Source: JBDTNL01 sp039933785 (GTDB lineage Bacteria; Acidobacteriota; Thermoanaerobaculia; Multivoradales; JAGPDF01). Taken from it: 10,280 nt of DNA. The stretch spans positions 1-10,280 of the forward strand of contig JBDTNL010000103.1 of the NCBI GenBank assembly GCA_039933785.1, written 5' to 3'. Positions within the stretch are counted from its first letter, which is position 1. Each line of letters starts with the position of its first letter. The position numbers were made by a program, and so were the translations under genes. Below, in pieces: positions 1-7,016 of the stretch. The notes beneath the pieces are model-generated. The model was not told where the DNA came from and made no database searches. It worked only from the letters and a program-made list of their open reading frames with translations.

Positions 1-18
1 CCCAGATGGTCGGATACG

Positions 19-483
19 ATGCAGCCAATGGGGCTGGATCTGTATGAAGAGACGCTCGATCTGCTGGGCGATTTCGCCGCGGCAGGCGTCCCCTATGCAC
101 TGGTTGGTGGTATCGCGCTAGCCATCCACGGCGTGCCGCGCGCTACGGTGGACATCGACGTTCTGGTTCAGCCGGAGCGCGTGACTCAGGCTTTAGAGGT
201 CGCTGCGCGCCGCGGGTTCACGGTCGCCGCGATGCCCATGCGGTTTTCGGACGGCATGGAGTTGCGCCGGGTGACACGCATCGAGGCCGACGAAGCCATG
301 ACCTTGGATCTCATCCTGGTCGATGCTCAGCTCGCTGGCGTCTGGGAGTCGCGCATTCAGGCCTCGACGGATCGCGGCTCGGTAAGCGTCGTTTCGCGAG
401 CCGGGCTTATTCAGATGAAAGCCGCGGCCGGGAGGCCTCAGGACTTGGCCGATATCCGGCGGTTGCAGGAGCTCGATCGGTGA
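19..483 (+). CDS. Minimal nucleotidyltransferase-fold protein (AbiEii/MNT-like)
   Basis: 154 residues. It shows the nucleotidyltransferase fold signature: a helix ending in YALVGG (G30-G31), then the metal-binding pair D45-x-D47 in the stretch TVDIDVLV, and a third acidic residue at D97 in MTLDLILV. The C-terminal motif (L130-I131 with K134, R139 and QDLADI from 141) is typical of small stand-alone members related to AbiEii toxins. The family transfers NMP groups to protein or RNA targets, but substrate and target here are unknown. The stop overlaps the GTG of the next gene (GTGA, 480-483), so the two are probably translationally coupled. Start: ATG at 19; ATG at 31 (MGLDLYEE) is equally plausible and neither has a clear Shine-Dalgarno. 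The frame stays open leftward to the window edge, so the true start could lie outside. Family call is firm; toxin role is inference. Confidence 0.82.
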   Translation: MQPMGLDLYEETLDLLGDFAAAGVPYALVGGIALAIHGVPRATVDIDVLVQPERVTQALEVAARRGFTVAAMPMRFSDGMELRRVTRIEADEAMTLDLILVDAQLAGVWESRIQASTDRGSVSVVSRAGLIQMKAAAGRPQDLADIRRLQELDR

Positions 484-674
484 CGAGAGTTTCCTACTCA
501 GCGCAAGCCGTGACGGCTCGCCTCCGAGAGGTCGCGCTTCGCAGCGATCTGCGGCAGGGGATGGCGAGCAAGATCGACATGTCGCCCGCCGCCGTGAGTG
601 AGCGCCTACGTCAACAAGCGGCGCTGCGATCGGCGTCACTGCGCTGGACGAAGTCGATACTCCGCGAGCGCTAG
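480..674 (+). CDS. Small protein with duplicated helical motif, partner of the nucleotidyltransferase
   Basis: 64 residues with a GTG start overlapping the upstream TGA by 4 bp (GTGA), the usual sign of translational coupling. The sequence is an internal duplication: S-A-Q-A-V-T-A-R-L-R at 7-16 matches S-P-A-A-V-S-E-R-L-R at 35-44, a 28-residue period, each followed by an Ala/Leu/Arg-rich helix (VALRSDLR, then AALRSASLR). It has no membrane segment or signal peptide and is strongly basic and helix-prone. The function is not known to me. Its tight link to the nucleotidyltransferase suggests a partner, possibly an antitoxin or specificity subunit, but this is inference. Its TAG (672-674) shares the CTAG tetranucleotide with the stop of the convergent lipoprotein gene. 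The repeat and the overlap make it a real gene despite its size. Confidence 0.7.
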   Translation: MTRVSYSAQAVTARLREVALRSDLRQGMASKIDMSPAAVSERLRQQAALRSASLRWTKSILRER

Positions 675-1807
675 TCGTTTTGGTCTGGGCTCTGGCGCCA
701 GACGGCGCGCAGCCCTTCGTCGTCGTCCTTCAGCCCTACGGTGCTCCAATCCGCCCGATAGCTCGGCTTGGGCGCGAGCTCGAGGACGAGCGCACGTTCG
801 ACCTCGCCGGCGGACGGCGCACCGGCCCGTCGCGGCACCGCCAGCACGGTACCTAGGTCGAGAGGGGTCCCCGGATCTTGTTGGTGCGCGATGTCGAGCA
901 GCAGCGGGTCCGGCGCCAGCCATCGCCCGCGCAGGCGGCCGAGCGCTTCCCAAAGGCCGGCGCGCGGGATGCGCAGCACCCGCTTGGCCTTCTGGGCGCC
1001 GATGAAACCCTCGACCTCGACGGCGGGTGCCGGCAGGCGCACGGTGATCGCTGCGGGGAACGGGTCGTAGACCCGATGCGACAGCTCTTGCAGGGATTCA
1101 GCCTCGCCGTCGGGAACCAGGAGCACCTCGGCCACGCGACCCATGGCCTCGTGCACCGAGTCGAGCAGGCGATCCTCTTCGGGGTTCGTCGCAGGCAGCA
1201 AGGCCGCGCGGCCGTCGGCAAGATCCTCGCGCAGCAGCCGCCCGAGGCAGGCCTCGGCGCGCCCCGGTCGGCGTTCGAGGTAGCGGTAAAGCGCCTGAGT
1301 CGCTGCGGTGTAGGACGAGATCTCGCGCGACCAATTGGCCAGCGCGGTCTGCATCGTGGCGAGCTCCTTCGCCGAGGCGCGCGCGGGCGACGAGGGAAAG
1401 AACGTCAGCTCGCCGCGAGCCTCGTCCTCTGTCCAAGTAACGCCCACTCCCGTATCGGCGAGAAAGCGCTCGAGACTCTCCGGCCGATCCACCATTGCGG
1501 AGTGGACCGCGGTGTGCAGGTCGCCGAGCTGTTTCTCCCAGCCGAAGCGTTCGGCGACCGGTGCCGCGGCGGCAAAGCGCGGAGTCCAATCGTCGCCGCC
1601 TTCCAGCAACTGGCGGCGAACTTCATCGAGGCGTTTTACGAGCGGGCTCCCGGTCTGGCCGGCATCGTGAATCGCGACGCGCACGGTAATGATCGCGTGA
1701 CGGCCGGGCAGCAGCTCCACGGTCAGCTGCTGCTCGACGGGATCCTCGAAACACGAGGACAGCAACGACAGCGAAAGAAGAACCGCGAGACGAGCGAAGC
1801 GGCGCAT
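671..1807 (-). CDS. Predicted lipoprotein of unknown function, last gene of ABC operon
   Basis: 378 residues from ATG at 1807. The N-terminus has MRR, a hydrophobic stretch to residue 16, then a lipobox L16-S17-S18-C19, so it should be lipidated at C19 and anchored in an envelope membrane; no Asp follows the Cys, which by the enterobacterial rule would allow outer-membrane sorting. I recognise no domain in the remaining 360 residues: mixed alpha/beta, Arg/Leu/Ala/Glu-rich, without repeats or further membrane segments. It does not resemble a periplasmic binding protein of the NitT/TauT type. Its ATG overlaps the TGA of the ABC ATPase by one base (TGATG), so it is almost certainly co-translated with the transporter. 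TTG at 1810 is an alternative start adding one residue; the SD there is weak (GAGAG). It may be an accessory or substrate-capture subunit, or an unrelated passenger. Confidence 0.75.
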   Translation of the reverse strand: MRRFARLAVLLSLSLLSSCFEDPVEQQLTVELLPGRHAIITVRVAIHDAGQTGSPLVKRLDEVRRQLLEGGDDWTPRFAAAAPVAERFGWEKQLGDLHTAVHSAMVDRPESLERFLADTGVGVTWTEDEARGELTFFPSSPARASAKELATMQTALANWSREISSYTAATQALYRYLERRPGRAEACLGRLLREDLADGRAALLPATNPEEDRLLDSVHEAMGRVAEVLLVPDGEAESLQELSHRVYDPFPAAITVRLPAPAVEVEGFIGAQKAKRVLRIPRAGLWEALGRLRGRWLAPDPLLLDIAHQQDPGTPLDLGTVLAVPRRAGAPSAGEVERALVLELAPKPSYRADWSTVGLKDDDEGLRAVWRQSPDQND

Positions 1808-3129
1808 CAACTCTCGAGGTAGAGCTCGCCGGTGTCGTCGTCGTAGGCGAAGAGCTCGGCGTAGCGCCCCCAGTTGACGGCGATGTCGACCTGCTCCTCG
1901 GCGGGCTCGCCGAGCTCGGCGTGGAGCACGTCGAGAAACTGTTCACGGTCGACGCGCTTCTCGTCGCTGCTCTGCAGGGTCTCGTAGATCCAGCGGATCG
2001 TCGGCTGGCGGAGAATGCGCCCCGCGACCAGCTCCTTGCGGGTGAGGATGCTGGCGTCGGCGTAGGCCTGGCCGAGCGGGGTCAGGAAGAGATCGCCTTC
2101 TTGCACGGTGAGCAGGCCGAGCAACTCGCCGGCTTCGACGATCGGCAGCAAGTCGTCGAGCTCGAGCACCAGTTCGCCGCCGAGGCGGTAGATGTCGGCG
2201 CGTCCGCCCTCGCTCGAGAGCTTCTCGACGAAACCCGCCAGCGCATTGAGCCGCGCGCCGGGCAACCTTTGGCGATGCCCCTGGGCGGCGTGGCTCGCCA
2301 TTTCGGCCTCGGTCTTGGTCTTCCCCGCGACGGCGGCGTACACGCGGTCGACCAGCGCTTGGAACGCCGGGTCCTTGCGCTGGCGCGGCTGGTGCAGGTT
2401 CACCGCGATCTCGGTCACGATGCGGCCCGGGTCCTTGGCCATCACCACGATGCGGTCGGCCATCAGGACCGCTTCCTCGATGTTGTGCGTCACCATCAAG
2501 ATGGCCTTGGTCGGAATCGCCTTGGTCAGCCAGAGCTCCATCAGCTCGCCGCGCAGGCCCTCGGCGGACAGCACGTCGAGCGCCGAGAACGGCTCATCGA
2601 GACAGAAGAGCTCGGGCTCGACCGCCATGGCGCGGGCGAAGCCGACCTTCTGCCGCATGCCGCCCGAGAGCTCGCGGGGATAGGCGGATTCGAATCCGGC
2701 GAGGCCGACCGTGTCGATTAGCTTGACGGCACGGTCCTCGCGCTCCTTAGCGGGGACGCCCCGCGCCTTGAGCGCAATGGTCACGTTCTCCTCGACCGTC
2801 AGCCACGGATAGAGCGCGAAGGTCTGGAAGACGATGGTGGCGTGCGGGTTCACGCCCTCGAGCTGTTCGCCGCGATAGAGCACCGTGCCGCTGGTCGCCG
2901 TGTTGAGGCCGGTGATGATGCGCAGCAGCGTCGACTTGCCGCATCCCGACGGGCCGAGTAGGCAAACGAACTCACCTACCCCGATGTCGAGGTTGATGCC
3001 GCGGATGGCGGTGAAGCTCTTGGCGCCCTTGCCATAGGCCTTGACGACCTCGCGCACGCTGAGCAGCGTGGTGCTCGGAGTCACGGGACCCAGAGGCGCA
3101 AGGAGACCACCTGTCACAGCGACGGTCAT
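1807..3129 (-). CDS. NitT/TauT-type ABC transporter ATPase with AAA-associated C-terminal domain
   Basis: 440 residues. Energises the inner-membrane permease encoded just upstream. The nucleotide-binding domain (about 20-265) is complete: Walker A GPSGCGKST at 59-67, Q-loop Q102, signature LSGGM at 154-158, Walker B LFCLDEP at 174-180 with catalytic E179, and switch His H215. It resembles the nitrate/sulfonate/bicarbonate (taurine-type) ATPases. The C-terminal part, about 290-440, matches the AAA-associated C-terminal domain found on a subset of these ATPases (Pfam AAA_assoc_C by recall); its role is probably regulatory. Start ATG at 3129 is chosen because GGAG (3141-3138) sits 8 nt before it; an in-frame GTG at 3138 would overlap the permease stop as GTGA and add three residues. 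The frame is open further upstream to about 3519, but that part is a shadow of the permease gene. Confidence 0.93.
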   Translation of the reverse strand: MTVAVTGGLLAPLGPVTPSTTLLSVREVVKAYGKGAKSFTAIRGINLDIGVGEFVCLLGPSGCGKSTLLRIITGLNTATSGTVLYRGEQLEGVNPHATIVFQTFALYPWLTVEENVTIALKARGVPAKEREDRAVKLIDTVGLAGFESAYPRELSGGMRQKVGFARAMAVEPELFCLDEPFSALDVLSAEGLRGELMELWLTKAIPTKAILMVTHNIEEAVLMADRIVVMAKDPGRIVTEIAVNLHQPRQRKDPAFQALVDRVYAAVAGKTKTEAEMASHAAQGHRQRLPGARLNALAGFVEKLSSEGGRADIYRLGGELVLELDDLLPIVEAGELLGLLTVQEGDLFLTPLGQAYADASILTRKELVAGRILRQPTIRWIYETLQSSDEKRVDREQFLDVLHAELGEPAEEQVDIAVNWGRYAELFAYDDDTGELYLES

Positions 3130-3134
3130 GGCGA

Positions 3135-4859
3135 TCACTCCATACGATACCGCTCCTCGGCGATGCGATAGAGACGCTGCCAGAAGGAGCGATTGATGAG
3201 CACGACGGTGAGCACCAAGGCCAGCGTGCCGGCGAGGAGCAGCGGGTAGTCGCCCTGGTCGGTGGCTTGCGCGATCACCGCGCCGACGCCGGTCGTCATG
3301 TACGTCCGGCCGCCGAATTCGACGTGCTCGGCCACGATGCTCGCGTTCCAGGCGCCGCCGCCGGCGGTGATCAGACCGGTCACGATGTAGGGAAAGAGCG
3401 CCGGCAAGATGAGCGTTCGCCAGCGATCGACGGTGCCCAGGCGCAGCAGCGCCGTGGTCGAGCGCAGGTCCTGAGGAATCGCCGAGGCGCCGGCGATCAC
3501 GTTGAACAGCAGGTACCACTGCGTGCCGAGCAGCATGAGCAGAACGGCCGCGATGTTGAGGCCGCCCGGCAACCGCAGGAGCACGATCAGCATGACGGGG
3601 AAGAGCGCCGTTGCCGGTACCGAGGCCACGACTTGGACGAGCGGCTGGAGGACTTCGGCGAGCTTGCGGTTGGTGCCGATCAGAACGCCTAGCGGCACCG
3701 TCCAGAGCAACGCGACGAGGAGCGCCACCGCGACGCGCACTAGAGTGGCGCCGAGACCGGCGCCGAGCGCGCCCCAGGCGCTCGCCGGCAACTGCGCCAA
3801 CAGGCCGATCGCGCGCAGGGTTCCGTAGATGGCTAAGAGCCCGAGCACGATCATTGCCGTCAGAATGACGGGCGAGAGCTTGCCCTCGGCGCTGCGCTCC
3901 AGAGGCTGCACGACTTCGTCACTGCGCGCCTCGCCGTCGATGCGCTCGAGCAGGGGCTGCGTGACGCGCAGCGAGAAGCGCTCGAGCAGCCAGGATCCCG
4001 CGAGCAGATCGAGAAACCAGGACGCCGGCGGGTCGTCGCCTTCGGTCATCTCGATCTTGAACTTGTCGGCCCAGGCGAGCAGCGGTCGCCAGGCCAACTG
4101 GTCGAGCAGCAGGATGACCAGGATCAGGGTACCGAGCCCCCAGGCAACCGCACGCAGATCGCCGCGGTTGGCCGCGGTCTGCAGGAAGGAACCGAGCCCG
4201 GGCAAGCGGAAGTCGCGCGTGCCGACGCGATAGCTTTCGGCAGCCATCAGGAAGAACCATCCGCCCGCCCAGCTCATCATCGAGTTCCAGAGCAACGGAA
4301 TCGCCGCGAACGGCAGCTCCACAGTGCGGAAACGCAGGAATCGTCGGAAGCGAAACACCGCCGCGGCCTCGCGAAGCTCGGTCGGCAGCGTCGTGATCGA
4401 CTGGTAGAAACTGAAGGTCATGTTCCACGCCTGCGAGGTGAAGATCAGGACCACGGCAGCCAGCTCCGCCGCCCACGACTGCGGCAGGATGGCGACCAGG
4501 CTGAGCAGCACCACGGGCAAGAACGAGAGGATCGGAACGCTTTGCAACACGTCGAGGAGCGGCATCAACACTCGCCGCGCCGCCCGGTTCCGCGCTGCCG
4601 CATAGGCGTAGGACAGACTGAAGACGAGCGACAGCACGTACGCCGCGGCCATGCGCCCAACGGAGAGGAAGGCGTACCAAGGAAGGGCCTTGACCGATAG
4701 CGAGATGTCCGGCCCCGCCACCACGGCCGGCGCGCGGAAGGCCAATCGCGCGCCGGCGTAGAGGAGCGCCGCGAGCGACAGCAAGATGAACGCGTCCGCC
4801 GGAGAGAGTCCTCCCGACTGCGGCGGCGCGGGGCGGAAGCTGAAGCGGAAGCGAGCCAT
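3135..4859 (-). CDS. Duplicated ABC transporter permease (anion type)
   Basis: 574 residues, about twice a single permease. Two binding-protein-dependent transport permease domains lie in tandem: repeat 1 around 66-260 and repeat 2 around 370-565, joined by a charged linker (about 265-325), plus an N-terminal membrane segment at 21-41. The first cytoplasmic coupling loop is recognisable (LPTELREAAAVF, 158-169, followed by P183); the second is divergent (IPQDLRSTTALLRLG, 461-475), lacking EAA but keeping the terminal Gly. This matches the class known as 'ABC-type anion transport system, duplicated permease component' (COG4986, from memory). One chain would form the whole transmembrane pore, paired with two copies of the downstream ATPase. 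First gene of a leftward operon; 5 bp separate it from the ATPase. No substrate-binding protein is in the window, so the substrate (nitrate, sulfonate, bicarbonate, phosphonate or other) cannot be assigned. Confidence 0.9.
   Translation of the reverse strand: MARFRFSFRPAPPQSGGLSPADAFILLSLAALLYAGARLAFRAPAVVAGPDISLSVKALPWYAFLSVGRMAAAYVLSLVFSLSYAYAAARNRAARRVLMPLLDVLQSVPILSFLPVVLLSLVAILPQSWAAELAAVVLIFTSQAWNMTFSFYQSITTLPTELREAAAVFRFRRFLRFRTVELPFAAIPLLWNSMMSWAGGWFFLMAAESYRVGTRDFRLPGLGSFLQTAANRGDLRAVAWGLGTLILVILLLDQLAWRPLLAWADKFKIEMTEGDDPPASWFLDLLAGSWLLERFSLRVTQPLLERIDGEARSDEVVQPLERSAEGKLSPVILTAMIVLGLLAIYGTLRAIGLLAQLPASAWGALGAGLGATLVRVAVALLVALLWTVPLGVLIGTNRKLAEVLQPLVQVVASVPATALFPVMLIVLLRLPGGLNIAAVLLMLLGTQWYLLFNVIAGASAIPQDLRSTTALLRLGTVDRWRTLILPALFPYIVTGLITAGGGAWNASIVAEHVEFGGRTYMTTGVGAVIAQATDQGDYPLLLAGTLALVLTVVLINRSFWQRLYRIAEERYRME
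3138..3141 (-). promoter_or_regulatory. Ribosome-binding site deciding the ATPase start
   Basis: GGAG lies within the last sense codons of the permease (the end reads ATG GAG TGA on the minus strand) and is 8 nt upstream of ATG at 3129. This spacing supports that ATG over the overlapping GTG at 3138, and ties ATPase translation to ribosomes finishing the permease. Confidence 0.6.
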
Positions 4860-4877
4860 GGTCGTGTTTCGCTCGCG

Positions 4878-4912
4878 ATCCTATCCGGCGTAAGGTGACG
4901 AAAGGGTGACTT
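4878..4912 (-). promoter_or_regulatory. PHO-box-like repeat and -10 element upstream of the ABC operon
   Basis: Reading the minus strand from 4912: AAGTCAC, 4-nt spacer, TCGTCAC (4901-4895). These are two GTCAC-centred 7-mers with an 11-bp period, the architecture of a PhoB box (consensus CTGTCAT-N4-CTGTCAY), matching 5 of 7 positions in each unit. Eleven nucleotides later comes TAGGAT (4883-4878), a 4/6 match to a sigma-70 -10 box, the distance normal for PhoB-activated promoters that lack a good -35. Transcription would begin near 4871, leaving about a 12-nt leader before the permease ATG. The geometry is seen directly; PhoB binding is inference. The same bases carry the -35 of the divergent ligA promoter. 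Confidence 0.4.
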
Positions 4913-4939
4913 CGGCCGCGCCGCGGCTAGAATCTTGGC
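4906..4939 (+). promoter_or_regulatory. Sigma-70-like promoter of ligA, predicted leaderless
   Basis: GTGACT (4906-4911, 4/6 to TTGACA), a 16-bp spacer and TAGAAT (4928-4933, 5/6 to TATAAT). The GTG start of ligA at 4940 is only 6 nt after the -10 box, so the predicted transcript would start at or next to the start codon. There is also no Shine-Dalgarno upstream, which agrees with a leaderless mRNA. Confidence 0.5.
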
Positions 4940-6958
4940 GTGAACGCGAAGCAAGCCAAATCCAGAGTCGAGGCGCTCCGCGCCGAGGTTCGGCGGCACG
5001 ATCATCACTACTACGTCGAGGATCGCCCGAGTATTGCGGACGAGGCGTACGACACGCTCTACAAGGAGCTCGGCGAGCTCGAGGAACGCTTCCCCGCGTT
5101 ACTGACCGCGGACTCTCCCACCCAGCGGGTGGCGGGCCGGGCACTCGAGAAGTTTCGCTCCATCGAGCACGCGGCGCCGATGCTGTCGCTCGACTCGGAC
5201 CGCGAGCCCGAGGCGCTCCTTCGCTTCGACGAGCGCTTGCGGCGTTTGCTCGGCGAGGGAGCCAACGTCGCCTACGTACTCGAGCCCAAGCTCGACGGCG
5301 CCTCGGTCGAGCTGGTGTACGAAGACGGACTTCTCATTCGCGCGGCCACGCGCGGCGACGGCGTCCGCGGTGAGGACGTCACGGCCAACGTGCGCACGAT
5401 TCCAACCGTGCCCCTGCGCCTGCGCGGGAGCAAGAAGGAGGTGCCGGGTTTCCTCAGCGTGCGAGGCGAGGTCGTGATGCGCACTGTTCCGTTCGAGGCG
5501 CTGAACGAGCGGCTTCTTGCGGAGGGCAGTGCTCCGTTCGCAAATCCACGCAACGCCGCGGCGGGCGCACTGCGTCAGCTCGATCCGCGCATCACCTCGC
5601 AACGGCCGCTCGAAATTTACTGCTACGACATTCTGGTCGAGCGCGGCCTCGCCGTGGCGACGCAATGGGAGGTCCTCGAGGCCTTGAAGCGCCTCGGCCT
5701 GCGGGTGAACGAACGCGTGCGGCGGGCGACGACAGTCGAGGACATTTTCGAGTACCACGCCGCGATCGAGCGCGATCGCGACGACCTCGGGTACGAGATC
5801 GACGGAATCGTGGTGAAGCTCGACGATCTCGCGGCCCGTGAGGGCCTGGGCCTCACCTCGCGGCATCCGCGTTGGGCCTACGCGCACAAGTTCCCGCCCC
5901 GCAAGGAGATCACCAAGGTGCTGTCGATCGTGCCCAGCGTCGGTCGCACCGGGGTGGTGACCCCGATTGCGTTCCTCCTGCCGGTCGAGATCGGCGGCGT
6001 CACCATTAGCCGCGCCAGCCTGCACAACCGCGAGGAAGTGAAGCGGAAAGACGTGCGCGAAGGCGACCGCGTGCGCGTGCAGCGCGCCGGTGACGTCATC
6101 CCGCAGGTCGTCGAGGTGATTCACGAAGACGGCGAGACGCGCGGTCCGAGTTGGGCGATGCCGTCGGCATGCCCCTCCTGCGGCACCGGCCTGATCGAGC
6201 GGGGCCCATTCACCGTCTGTCCGAATGCCTTCGGCTGCCGGGCGCAGCTCGTGGGGCACATCGTGCACTTCGCATCGCGCAACGCTCTCGACATCGAGGG
6301 CCTGGGCGACGAAACCGCGAAGCAGCTGGTGGACGTGGGGCTGGTTGCTAGCCTGCCCGACATCTTCGACATCGACGCGGAGCAACTGGTGGCGCTCGAG
6401 GGCTTTGCCGAGAAATCCGCCGAGAGCCTGGTTGCCGCGATCGCCCAGGCGGCGAATGCCGAGCTCGAACGCTTCCTCCTCGGTCTCGGGATCCCAGAGG
6501 TGGGTGAGGCGGTGGCGCGTGACCTGGCGGCGCACTTCGGGGCGATCGAGGCGCTGCGCGATGCCTCGGCCGAGGATCTTCAGACCGTTCCCGGGATCGG
6601 CCCCAAGATGGCGGAGCAAATCACCGCCTTTTTTGGCACGCCAGAAAACGCCGCCACGCTCGAACGCCTCTTGAAGAGGGTAAGGCTCCGGCCCCCCGAA
6701 AAGCGCCGCTCGAGCGGCCTCGCCGGCTTGAAATTCGTCTTTACGGGTACCCTCGAGGGTCTGGGCAGACGCGAGGCCAAGGAGCTCGTCGAGGCGAATG
6801 GAGCGAAGGTCTCCAGTGCGGTGAGCAAGGCGACCAGCTACGTGGTGGCGGGCAGCGACCCCGGATCGAAACTCGATGAGGCGCGATCGCTGGGCGTCGA
6901 GGTCCTCGACGAGGAGCGTTTTGTAGCTCTGTTACGCGAAAAGGGTATTCACGCTTGA
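4940..6958 (+). CDS. ligA: NAD-dependent DNA ligase LigA
   Basis: 672 residues, the usual full length. Seals nicks in duplex DNA during replication and repair, using NAD+ and releasing NMP. Domains in order: Ia at the N-terminus (HDHHYYVEDRPSIADEAYD, 20-38, NAD+ binding); adenylation domain with KLDG at 117-120, K117 being the lysine that carries AMP; RGEDVT (143-148); DGIVVKLD (288-295) with the second conserved Lys at 293; OB fold (about 325-400); a four-cysteine zinc finger C411, C414, C427, C433; helix-hairpin-helix repeats ending in PGIGPKMAEQI (551-561); and a C-terminal BRCT domain (about 593-672). All expected catalytic residues are present. Start GTG at 4940 fits the family N-terminus; no SD is visible, and the promoter predicts a leaderless message. 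It is divergent from the ABC operon. Confidence 0.97.
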   Translation: MNAKQAKSRVEALRAEVRRHDHHYYVEDRPSIADEAYDTLYKELGELEERFPALLTADSPTQRVAGRALEKFRSIEHAAPMLSLDSDREPEALLRFDERLRRLLGEGANVAYVLEPKLDGASVELVYEDGLLIRAATRGDGVRGEDVTANVRTIPTVPLRLRGSKKEVPGFLSVRGEVVMRTVPFEALNERLLAEGSAPFANPRNAAAGALRQLDPRITSQRPLEIYCYDILVERGLAVATQWEVLEALKRLGLRVNERVRRATTVEDIFEYHAAIERDRDDLGYEIDGIVVKLDDLAAREGLGLTSRHPRWAYAHKFPPRKEITKVLSIVPSVGRTGVVTPIAFLLPVEIGGVTISRASLHNREEVKRKDVREGDRVRVQRAGDVIPQVVEVIHEDGETRGPSWAMPSACPSCGTGLIERGPFTVCPNAFGCRAQLVGHIVHFASRNALDIEGLGDETAKQLVDVGLVASLPDIFDIDAEQLVALEGFAEKSAESLVAAIAQAANAELERFLLGLGIPEVGEAVARDLAAHFGAIEALRDASAEDLQTVPGIGPKMAEQITAFFGTPENAATLERLLKRVRLRPPEKRRSSGLAGLKFVFTGTLEGLGRREAKELVEANGAKVSSAVSKATSYVVAGSDPGSKLDEARSLGVEVLDEERFVALLREKGIHA

Positions 6959-6985
6959 AATTCATGCCGGACAGCCCCTTCCACC

Positions 6986-6990
6986 GGAGG
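6986..6990 (+). promoter_or_regulatory. Strong Shine-Dalgarno-like GGAGG oddly placed before the ferritin-like gene
   Basis: GGAGG is 26 nt from the ATG at 7017, too far for normal initiation, and one base from an out-of-frame ATG at 6992, too near. An in-frame CTG at 6999 lies exactly 8 nt downstream, with the frame closed by TGA at 6993-6995. No SD stands close to the ATG at 7017. Confidence 0.3.
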
Positions 6991-7016
6991 CATGATTTCT
7001 GCAAAGCGATACGCCC

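Noticed and set aside
878..1822. 314-codon plus-strand open frame opposite the lipoprotein
   Set aside because: Gln/Arg/Gly-rich antisense composition; the minus strand has a lipobox and operon-type overlap with the ATPase.
1921..2721. 266-codon plus-strand open frame opposite the ABC ATPase
   Set aside because: Lies exactly antisense to Walker A, signature and Walker B coding DNA and shows no family of its own.
3130..3519. N-terminal extension of the ATPase frame upstream of 3129
   Set aside because: Overlaps the permease 3' end in another frame, is Arg/His-rich, and a well-spaced SD supports the ATG at 3129.
5099..6619. 506-codon open frame antisense to ligA
   Set aside because: A shadow of GC-rich codon bias: His/Arg/Leu-rich with no motif, while the plus strand encodes complete LigA.
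6966..6993. Possible terminator hairpin after ligA (TGCC…GGCA arms)
   Set aside because: Only four clean base pairs without a bulge and no T-tract; not distinguishable from chance.
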